Of a stretch of DNA of 64,000 nt, positions 57,986-64,000 are shown piece after piece. The position numbers were made by a program, and so were the translations under genes. Positions within the stretch are counted from its first letter, which is position 1. Every line of letters begins with the position of its first letter. The notes under the pieces are model-generated. The model was given only the letters and a program-made list of their open reading frames with translations. It was not told the DNA's origin and made no database searches. This DNA is from Mycolicibacterium sp. P1-18 (GTDB lineage: Bacteria; Actinomycetota; Actinomycetes; Mycobacteriales; Mycobacteriaceae), in the NCBI RefSeq assembly GCF_008329535.1, contig NZ_NPKR01000019.1:43707-107706 (forward strand), written 5' to 3'.

Positions 57986-58828
57986 CTGGCGGATGATGGC
58001 CACCACCCTCTCCGGGTACTCCGTGAGGTCTAGCCACGTGAACCGGAGCACCTGCCAGCCCGCGAGGGAGATCGCGTTCTGGCGAAGCCGATCGTGGTGG
58101 AAGGCTTCGGTGTCGCTGTGAAACGCCAGCCCGTCGACCTCGATCGCTACTCGGGAGTCGGGAAAGGCCACGTCGATGCGATATCCGGCAACCGGGAAGT
58201 TCGCCTTCCAGTTCGTCATGCCAGCGCTACTCAGGAGACCCACCAGAAGCCTTTCCGCGTGCGATCGGGCACCGCCGTCGGCGGCTTGCAGCATCAGCCG
58301 GGAAGCGGGCGAGCCGTACCTCCCCTTGTTGCGTAGATGCGCAGTCCACATCGCACGGAGCTCGACTTGACGCTGCAGCGCGGCATCCACCAGCTTGGCA
58401 CCGCCCCCTCTCCGTGCCGCCGCTTCGATTGCGGTCAGCGGCAGAGCTGTCACCCGGAGGGATCGCTCGACGACGATGTCGGCAGCGGTTAGATCTCGCC
58501 TGCGGACTCGAGAACCAGGTCGGCGCCGACCATTGGCGTTTCGTGGCACCGTCACCTCGACCAGATCCGGCGCGAATCGGGTCAGGCCTTGCCACCAGGC
58601 CGCCGCGAGCCCACTCGCTGCCGCGTGGTCGCCGTGACTCCACACCGCGGCACGGATGCGTGCGGCGTCGGTGAACGGACGGTCGTCCACGAAGTAGACG
58701 CCGGGACCGCATCGTCGCCAATGCCCTGATCGCAATCGGCGGTTGACGGCGTCTTGACTGACACCCGCCAGTCGCGCCTGTGCGAGGGTGAGCACGCCGT
58801 CTTGGCACCGCAAGAAGTCGCCGATCAC
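57968..58828 (-). CDS. DUF559 nuclease-fold protein with AbiEi-like N-terminus
   Basis: 286 residues from GTG. The N-terminal part (LTLAQARLAGVSQDAVNRRL, RCGPGVYFVDDRP) is like the winged-helix/AbiEi domain of type IV antitoxins. The C-terminal DUF559 domain has a Vsr-type nuclease core: YRIDVAFPDSRVAIEVDGL, with Asp, Glu and Asp acidic positions, then FHHDRLRQNAISLAGWQVLR. No toxin partner is adjacent. The gene is bounded on each side by a copy of the same 53-base palindrome, and its last codons lie inside copy 1, which suggests it moved as a unit. Confidence 0.82.
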   Translation of the reverse strand: MIGDFLRCQDGVLTLAQARLAGVSQDAVNRRLRSGHWRRCGPGVYFVDDRPFTDAARIRAAVWSHGDHAAASGLAAAWWQGLTRFAPDLVEVTVPRNANGRRRPGSRVRRRDLTAADIVVERSLRVTALPLTAIEAAARRGGGAKLVDAALQRQVELRAMWTAHLRNKGRYGSPASRLMLQAADGGARSHAERLLVGLLSSAGMTNWKANFPVAGYRIDVAFPDSRVAIEVDGLAFHSDTEAFHHDRLRQNAISLAGWQVLRFTWLDLTEYPERVVAIIRQAISAC

Positions 58829-58869
58829 GTGATTGAGACGGCGACGGCGTTCAGCTGGTTCCCCTACGC

Positions 58870-58922
58870 GCGATTTCGGCGTGATTACCGGCGCTCACCG
58901 CCGCTGACCACGCCGAAATCGC
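58870..58922. repeat. 53-base palindromic element, copy 2
   Basis: The same 14-base arms as copy 1, extended by one pair (C at 58869 with G at 58923), enclose an interior sharing ATTACCGGCGCT and GCCGCT with copy 1. It lies between the DUF559 start and the end of the Rv0779c-like gene, 937 bases from copy 1. Confidence 0.9.
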
Positions 58923-58936
58923 GAGGGGAGGGGACG

Positions 58937-59551
58937 CTACTTGCGGCGGATGCCCGACGAACGGAGCTCGAGGTTCGCCAGGCCGCGGATGGCGATCGCG
59001 TCGTCGCGGCGCCAGGCACCGACGGGATCGATGCTTACGGCCGCGAGCTTGGCCAGGGGTCGGTTCGCCAACGCGCGCAATGCCAACAACTGCTCGCCCG
59101 CGGGGGTCGCCGCCAGCGTGAGCGCCGTCCACTTGCGGCGGAAGAACCGGATGCGCAGCACCAGCCACGGCAGCCCGACGAACAGGATCGGCGGCGCGGC
59201 GACCGCCAGCGCCAGGACCACCGCCAGCCACGTCGCCGTGGTGTCGAGGCTGTGGCCCGCGCCGGCGATGTCCAGGGCCGCCCGGCTCGCGGCGCGCAAC
59301 GGCTTGCTCAGCGCCTCGCCGATCAGGGGAACGTCGTCGGTGCTGTCGCCGGCGTTGTTCAGGTTGTCCGAGACCCCGGTGGCCCCGTCGTTCAGTTGGC
59401 GGCCCACCGCGGCGATCGAACTCACCGCGGAGTGCACGGCCAGCCCGACGAGGACCCACACGATGGTCCACAGGACCACGACGGCGTCGCTGGTCAACTG
59501 GGCGAGCAGCCGGCCGGGGGTGGTGGCGTACGGCACGTAGCGAGAGCTCAT
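58937..59551 (-). CDS. Membrane protein of unknown function (Rv0779c-like)
   Basis: 204 residues. Two hydrophobic segments (AVVVLWTIVWVLVGLAVHSA and WLAVVLALAVAAPPILFVGL) flank an exported loop of about 70 residues with DNLNNAGDSTDDVPLIGEAL. The cytoplasmic tail is basic (RRDDAIAIRGLANLELRSSGIRRK). By position it equals Rv0779c. Function unknown. The ATG lies 40 bases from the divergent purC start. Confidence 0.85.
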   Translation of the reverse strand: MSSRYVPYATTPGRLLAQLTSDAVVVLWTIVWVLVGLAVHSAVSSIAAVGRQLNDGATGVSDNLNNAGDSTDDVPLIGEALSKPLRAASRAALDIAGAGHSLDTTATWLAVVLALAVAAPPILFVGLPWLVLRIRFFRRKWTALTLAATPAGEQLLALRALANRPLAKLAAVSIDPVGAWRRDDAIAIRGLANLELRSSGIRRK

Positions 59552-59591
59552 GGGTGTGATCCCAGCACAGATGGACCGATAGTCTTGGCCG

Positions 59592-60482
59592 ATGCGCCCA
59601 GCTCTGACCGACTACCAACATCTGGCCAGCGGCAAGGTTCGCGAGTTGTATCGCATCGACGCCGACCATCTGCTGTTCGTCGCGAGTGACCGCATCTCGG
59701 CCTACGACTTCATCCTCGACAGCGAGATTCCCGACAAGGGCCGCATCCTCACGGCGATGAGCGTCTTCTACTTCGACCTGCTGGACACGCCCAACCACCT
59801 GGCGGGCCCGCCCGACGACGAGCGGATCCCGGCCGAGGTCCTCGGTCGCGCGCTGGTGGTCAAGCAGTTGGAGATGATGCCGGTCGAGTGCGTGGCCCGC
59901 GGTTACCTCACCGGGTCGGGCATCGTCGACTACCGCGCCACCGGCCGGGTCTGTGGCATCGAACTTCCGCCGGGGCTGACGGAGGCCAGCAAGTTCGCCG
60001 AGCCGCTGTTCACCCCCGCCACCAAGGCCGAACTGGGCAGCCACGACGAGAACGTCAGCTTCGAGGCGGTCGTCGAGTTGGTCGGCGCCGAGCGGGCCGC
60101 CGAGCTGCGCGACCTGACGCTGGACATCTACCGTCAGGCCGCCGCGCACGCGCTGAGCAAGGGCATCATCCTCGCCGACACCAAGTTCGAGTTTGGGGTG
60201 GACGAGAACGGGCAGATGGTGCTCGCCGACGAGGTGTTCACGCCCGACTCGTCGCGTTACTGGCGGGCCGACTCGTACGAGGAGGGCGTCGTGCAGGAGA
60301 GCTTCGACAAGCAATTCGTCCGCAATTGGCTGACCGGGCCCGAATCAGGCTGGGACCGTCGCGGCGACGTGCCCCCTCCGGCGCTGCCGCCGGACATCGT
60401 CGAGGCCACCAGAGGGCGTTACATCGAGGCATACGAACGTATTTCCGGATTGAAGTTCGCAGACTGGATCGGAGCCAAATGA
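59592..60482 (+). CDS. purC: SAICAR synthetase PurC
   Basis: 296 residues. LASGKVRELYRIDADHLLFV, DRISAYDFI, IPAEVLGRALVVKQL, VECVARGYLTGSG and DEVFTPDSSRYW are all present. It condenses CAIR with aspartate in purine synthesis. The stop overlaps the ptrB start by ATGA. Gene order purB-cyp126-Rv0779c-purC-ptrB is the M. tuberculosis order, with the DUF559 gene as an insertion. Confidence 0.97.
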   Translation: MRPALTDYQHLASGKVRELYRIDADHLLFVASDRISAYDFILDSEIPDKGRILTAMSVFYFDLLDTPNHLAGPPDDERIPAEVLGRALVVKQLEMMPVECVARGYLTGSGIVDYRATGRVCGIELPPGLTEASKFAEPLFTPATKAELGSHDENVSFEAVVELVGAERAAELRDLTLDIYRQAAAHALSKGIILADTKFEFGVDENGQMVLADEVFTPDSSRYWRADSYEEGVVQESFDKQFVRNWLTGPESGWDRRGDVPPPALPPDIVEATRGRYIEAYERISGLKFADWIGAK

Positions 60483-62608
60483 CCGGCACACCGCCGATTG
60501 CCAAGCGCGTCGAGCACCGCCGTGAGCATCACGGTGACGTCTTCGTCGACCACTACGAGTGGTTGCGGGACAAGTCCGACCCCGAGGTGATCGCGTACCT
60601 GGAGGCCGAGAACGGCTACGCCGACGCGCAGACCGACTACCTGGAACCGTTGCGGCAGAAGATCTTCGACGAGATCAAGGCCCGCACCAAGGAAACCGAT
60701 TTGTCGGTGCCGGCCCGCCGCGGCGAGTGGTGGTACTACGGGCGCAGCGTCGAGGGCAAGCAGTACGGCATCCATTGCCGTTGCCCCGTCGGCGATCTCG
60801 CGGACTGGACGCCACCGCAGCTCGACGAGAACGAGCCCGTGCCGGGGGAGCAGGTGCTCCTCGACGAGAACGTCGAAGCCGAGGGCCACGACTTCTTCTC
60901 CCTCGGGGCGGCGTCGATCAGCGTCGACGGCCACACCCTTGCCTTCTCGGTCGACGTACTGGGCGACGAGCGGTACACGCTGCGTTTCAAGGACGTGCGC
61001 ACCGGAGAGTTGTACGACGACGTCATCGAGGGCATCGGCGCCGGGGCGACGTGGGCGGCGGACAACCGCACCGTGTACTACGTGACGGTCGACGACGCGT
61101 GGCGCCCGGACACCGTCTGGCGGCACCGCCTCGGAGCCGGCGTGCCGGCCACCAAGGTCTTCCACGAGCCCGACGAGCGCTTCTGGGTCGCCGTGGGTCG
61201 CAGTCGCAGCGACAAGTACGTGTTCGTCGCCGCCGGCAGTTCCGTGACCTCCGAGATGTTCTACGGCGACGCCGCCGACGGTGACACCGAATTCGTCTCG
61301 ATCCTGCCGCGGCGCGACGGCGTCGAGTACTCGGTCGAGCACGCCGTCGTGGGTGGCGAGGACCGCTTCCTGATCCTGCACAACGACGGTGCCGAGAACT
61401 TCAAGCTGGTGGAGGCGCCGGTCAGCGATCCGTCGGCGTTCCGCACGCTCATCGAACACCGCGCCGACGTTCGCCTCGACGCCGTCGACGCGTTCGACCG
61501 GCACCTCGTCGTCAGCTACCGAAGCGACGCGCTGCCGCGGATTCAGCTGTGGCGCATCGCCGAGGACGGCACCTACGGAGCGCCCGAGGAGATCACCTTC
61601 GAGACGGAGCTGACGTCGTCGGGCCTGTCGGGCAACCCGAACTGGTCGGCGCCGGTGCTGCGGGTGGGCACGACGTCGTTCATCGTTCCGGTGCGCGTCT
61701 ACGACCTCGACCTGGCGACCGGCGAGCGGACCCTGCTGCGCGAGCAGACGGTCCTCGGCGACTACCGGCCCGAGGAGTACGTCGAGCGGCGCGACTGGGC
61801 ACTCGCCCCCGACGGCACGCGGATCCCGCTCTCGGTGATTCACCGTGTGGGGCTGACCTTTCCGGCCCCGACGTTGCTGTACGGCTACGGCGCCTACGAG
61901 TCCTGCGAGGACCCGCGATTCTCGATCGCCCGCCTGTCACTGCTCGACAGGGGCGTGGTCTTCGCCATTGCCCACGTCCGGGGTGGCGGCGAGATGGGAC
62001 GGCCGTGGTACGAGCACGGCAAGATGCTCGAGAAGAAGAACACCTTCGTCGACTTCGTCGCCGCGGGTGCGCATTTGGTGGGCACCGACGTCACCCGGCC
62101 CGAGAACCTGGTGGCCATGGGCGGCAGTGCCGGTGGCCTGCTGATGGGAGCGGTGGCGAACATGGCACCGGAGCTCTTCGCGGGCATCCTCGCCCAGGTG
62201 CCGTTCGTCGACGCGCTCACCACGATCCTCGACCCCTCACTGCCGCTGACGGTCACCGAGTGGGACGAATGGGGCAACCCGCTGGCCAGCGAGGAGGTGT
62301 ACCGCTACATGAAGTCCTATTCGCCGTATGAGAACGTGGAGGCCAAGGACTACCCGGCGATCCTGGCCATGACGTCACTCAACGACACCAGGGTGTACTA
62401 CGTCGAGCCGGCGAAATGGGTTGCCGCACTTCGCCACAGCAAGACCGACGCCCACCCGGTGTTGTTGAAGACCGAGATGAGCGCCGGGCACGGCGGCATC
62501 AGCGGACGCTACGAACGCTGGAAGGAAGCGGCGTTCATGTACGCCTGGGTGCTGGCGACCGCCGACCGCGACCGCTACGGCGCGCAACCGGTAGCGTCAC
62601 GGACATGA
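60479..62608 (+). CDS. ptrB: Oligopeptidase B (S9A prolyl oligopeptidase family)
   Basis: 709 residues in one continuous frame. N-terminal beta-propeller, then the catalytic alpha/beta-hydrolase domain: nucleophile Ser in GGSAGGLLMGAVAN, Asp in NDTRVYYVEP and His in AGHGGISGRYERW. The Arg/Lys-specific S1 site is suggested by family. In M. tuberculosis this locus is annotated as two genes (ptrBa, ptrBb); here it is undivided. It overlaps purC before and the peroxidase gene after, each by four bases. Confidence 0.93.
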   Translation: MTGTPPIAKRVEHRREHHGDVFVDHYEWLRDKSDPEVIAYLEAENGYADAQTDYLEPLRQKIFDEIKARTKETDLSVPARRGEWWYYGRSVEGKQYGIHCRCPVGDLADWTPPQLDENEPVPGEQVLLDENVEAEGHDFFSLGAASISVDGHTLAFSVDVLGDERYTLRFKDVRTGELYDDVIEGIGAGATWAADNRTVYYVTVDDAWRPDTVWRHRLGAGVPATKVFHEPDERFWVAVGRSRSDKYVFVAAGSSVTSEMFYGDAADGDTEFVSILPRRDGVEYSVEHAVVGGEDRFLILHNDGAENFKLVEAPVSDPSAFRTLIEHRADVRLDAVDAFDRHLVVSYRSDALPRIQLWRIAEDGTYGAPEEITFETELTSSGLSGNPNWSAPVLRVGTTSFIVPVRVYDLDLATGERTLLREQTVLGDYRPEEYVERRDWALAPDGTRIPLSVIHRVGLTFPAPTLLYGYGAYESCEDPRFSIARLSLLDRGVVFAIAHVRGGGEMGRPWYEHGKMLEKKNTFVDFVAAGAHLVGTDVTRPENLVAMGGSAGGLLMGAVANMAPELFAGILAQVPFVDALTTILDPSLPLTVTEWDEWGNPLASEEVYRYMKSYSPYENVEAKDYPAILAMTSLNDTRVYYVEPAKWVAALRHSKTDAHPVLLKTEMSAGHGGISGRYERWKEAAFMYAWVLATADRDRYGAQPVASRT

Positions 62609-63093
62609 GCCTCGCCGACATCTCGCTGACCACCCTCGACGGCGCGCCGACGTCGCTGGCCGAGTTCGCCGACGGTCCGGTGCTCGTCGTGAACGTGGCC
62701 TCCAAGTGCGGGCTGACGCCGCAGTACACCGCGCTGGAACGACTCGCCAAGGACTACGGCGATCGCGGGCTGACCGTGCTCGGCGTGCCGTGCAACCAGT
62801 TCATGGGCCAGGAACCGGGCACCGCCGAGGAGATCCAGAACTTCTGTTCCAGCACCTACGGCGTGACGTTCCCGCTGCTGGCGAAGACCGACGTCAACGG
62901 GGCCGACCGGCACCCGCTGTACGCCGAGTTGACCAAGACCGCCGACGCCGACGGCGAGGCCGGTGACGTGCAGTGGAACTTCGAGAAGTTCCTCGTGGCG
63001 CCCGGCGGAGACGTGGTCAACCGGTTTCGGCCGCGTACCGAGCCCGACGCCCCCGAGGTGATCAGCGCCATCGAGGCCGTGCTGCCGCGGTAA
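62605..63093 (+). CDS. Glutathione/thioredoxin peroxidase family protein
   Basis: 162 residues. Catalytic Cys in NVASKCGLTPQY near residues 32-43, Gln in GVPCNQFMGQEPG, and Trp in WNFEKFLV form the peroxidase tetrad. Cys in place of selenocysteine and a second Cys (NFCSSTYG) suggest thioredoxin-dependent peroxide reduction. ATG overlaps the ptrB stop. Confidence 0.92.
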   Translation: MSLADISLTTLDGAPTSLAEFADGPVLVVNVASKCGLTPQYTALERLAKDYGDRGLTVLGVPCNQFMGQEPGTAEEIQNFCSSTYGVTFPLLAKTDVNGADRHPLYAELTKTADADGEAGDVQWNFEKFLVAPGGDVVNRFRPRTEPDAPEVISAIEAVLPR

Positions 63094-63163
63094 CACCAAG
63101 AAGTCAACTGCCACGCACGCGGACGACACCTTCTGCACACCTGACGTTGCGACACTTTCAGGC

Positions 63164-63877
63164 GTGGCTGGAGAACTGATCGTCTCGATCTCCGGGATTA
63201 CCGACCGTACGTTGGCCGACGCCGACGCCTTCCGCGGCGAACTCGCCGCCCGCGACGTGCCTGCCTCGTTGTTGGTGGCTCCGCGGCACAAGGGTGGCTA
63301 CCGACTGGACCAGGACGCCCGCACCGTGGAGTGGCTGACCGGGCGTCGCGCCGAGGGCGACGCGGTGGTTTTGCACGGCTACGACGAGGCCGCCACCAAG
63401 AAGCGTCGCGGCGAATTCGCCACGCTGCAGGCGCACGAGGCCAATCTGCGGCTGATGGGTGCCGACCGCGTGCTCGAACACCTCGGACTGCGCACCAGGC
63501 TCTTCGCCGCACCGGGGTGGACCGTCTCGCCGGGCGCACTGGTGGCATTGCCACGCAACGGCTTCCGGCTGGTGGCCGAGCTGGCCGGGATCACCGATCT
63601 GGTCCGGGGGACGACGACGAGGAGCCGGGTCGTCGGCATCGGCGAGGGCTTCCTCACCGAGACGTGGTGGTGCCGGACGCTCGTGCTGTCGGCCGAACGC
63701 ACCGCCCGCCGTGAGGGCACCGTGCGCCTGGCCGTCGCCGCGGGGCACTTGCGCCGACCGGGGCCGCGTCAGGCGATGTTGGACGCCGTCGACCTCGCGC
63801 TGCTGCACCGCTGCACGCCCGCGGTCTACCGCTGGGCGCCGAAGCCGGTGGTGACGGACGTGCCGGACGCCGCCTAG
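63164..63877 (+). CDS. DUF2334/polysaccharide-deacetylase-like protein (Rv0784-like)
   Basis: 237 residues from GTG. ELIVSISGITDRTLADADAF, VVLHGYDE and LGLRTRLFAAPGWTVSPGAL are consistent with the NodB-like fold of DUF2334 proteins. Some metal-binding positions of true deacetylases are uncertain: HGYDE is present but a strong HxxxH is not obvious. The TAG stop is followed by one base and then the left end of the right-edge insertion sequence, so the C-terminus might be altered by the insertion. The M. tuberculosis relative is slightly shorter. Confidence 0.75.
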   Translation: MAGELIVSISGITDRTLADADAFRGELAARDVPASLLVAPRHKGGYRLDQDARTVEWLTGRRAEGDAVVLHGYDEAATKKRRGEFATLQAHEANLRLMGADRVLEHLGLRTRLFAAPGWTVSPGALVALPRNGFRLVAELAGITDLVRGTTTRSRVVGIGEGFLTETWWCRTLVLSAERTARREGTVRLAVAAGHLRRPGPRQAMLDAVDLALLHRCTPAVYRWAPKPVVTDVPDAA

Positions 63878-63932
63878 GTGTGATGTCCAGGGACGTTGTC
63901 CCGTTGTCTGTCGGTGAGCCTGTGTGACAGGG

Positions 63933-63991
63933 AAGGCCTCCGGTTGTGAAGTGGAGCTGTCTAGGAACCGCTTCACCAACCAGGAGGCCTT
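63933..63991 (+). other. Long hairpin covering the transposase ribosome binding site
   Basis: Arms at 63933-63954 and 63968-63991 pair over about 20 bases with two bulged bases. The core is AAGGCCTCC with GGAGGCCTT. The AGGAGG site of the transposase (63982-63987) lies inside the right arm. In RNA transcribed from outside the element this would hide the site. Confidence 0.65.
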
Positions 63992-63992
63992 C

Positions 63993-64000
63993 GTGTCCCA
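63993..64000 (+). CDS. First codons of a putative transposase, truncated by the window edge
   Basis: GTG, seven bases after a strong AGGAGG, is followed by TCC and the first two bases of a third codon. Too short to identify alone; assigned to the IS481-like element from the upstream sequence. Confidence 0.45.

Larger units (their letters stand above)
63879..64000 (+). mobile_element. Left end of an IS481-like insertion sequence, cut by the window
   Basis: The sequence from about 63879 begins TGTGATGTCCAGGG and contains GGGACGTTGTCCC, an arrangement typical of mycobacterial IS481-type ends. A GTG at 63993 follows AGGAGG and reads Met-Ser before the edge; IS481 transposases commonly begin MSHRN. 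The left boundary is approximate. The rest of the element lies outside the window, so family and activity are inferred. Confidence 0.6.

Noticed and set aside
57968..58828. A toxin-antitoxin pair based on the AbiEi-like N-terminus
   Set aside because: No AbiEii-type nucleotidyltransferase is adjacent, and the DUF559 domain is fused to the same chain.
58851..60314. A 487-codon minus-strand open frame opposite purC
   Set aside because: Antisense to purC, whose protein is unmistakable.

Overview
The window is chromosomal DNA of a Mycobacterium, most likely a rapid grower (Mycolicibacterium type). Base composition is uniformly high in G+C. Gene content and order match two blocks of the M. tuberculosis chromosome that lie far apart there (Rv3489-Rv3506 and Rv0756c-Rv0784) but are joined here. 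All names come from reading the translations and from recalled family and synteny knowledge; no database search was run. No stretch longer than 300 bases lacks a gene.

Layout. (1) 1-6.2 kb: cholesterol side-chain genes. fadE26-fadE27-fadD17 run leftward and a ferredoxin plus hsd4A-type dehydrogenase run rightward, on either side of a KstR-type operator. (2) 6.2-16.9 kb: the complete mce4 sterol importer (yrbE4AB, mce4A-F, mam4AB) behind two more KstR-type boxes. (3) 16.9-28.1 kb: otsA with a small leader gene, three tandem small exported four-cysteine proteins, an SDR under its own KstR-type box, DUF732, XdhC, a DKNYY-repeat lipoprotein, a DUF4185 exported protein, an HNH nuclease, tRNA-Thr and an Rv0756c-like repeat protein. 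(4) 28.2-30.9 kb: phoP-phoR with a PhoP direct-repeat site, and a HIT hydrolase. (5) 30.9-46.3 kb: two divergent oxidoreductase operons. Leftward are a TetR regulator, cyp123, an SDR, cyp51, ferredoxin, SnoaL-like proteins, adhB and an SDR; rightward are aldA, an SDR, a beta-hydroxyacid dehydrogenase, a carboxymuconolactone-decarboxylase-like protein and an unrecognised 408-residue protein. A CYP125-like P450 with its own TetR regulator and purD follow. (6) 46.3-63.9 kb: an esterase, DoxX-like protein, TetR and SDR; an APC permease/PhyH dioxygenase/two-methyltransferase cluster; relZ; purB-cyp126; a DUF559 gene flanked by two 53-base palindromes; Rv0779c; purC-ptrB-GPx; and an Rv0784-like gene. 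The right edge runs into an IS481-like insertion sequence.

How it works together. Sterol import (Mce4), side-chain activation and beta-oxidation (FadD17, FadE26/27, Hsd4A) appear coordinated by KstR, with the SDR at 20.1 kb as an extra candidate member. The cyp51/cyp123/aldA region has two near-identical inverted repeats that point to one TetR regulator governing both divergent operons. Purine genes purD, purB and purC are scattered among P450s and peptidase genes, as in other mycobacteria.

The observations I consider least explained are: the permease-dioxygenase-methyltransferase cluster; the palindromes in which cyp126 and the DUF559 gene both end; an SDR that seems to start at CTG; a promoter segment duplicated before two of the three small exported proteins; and a hairpin that would mask the ribosome binding site of the right-edge transposase.
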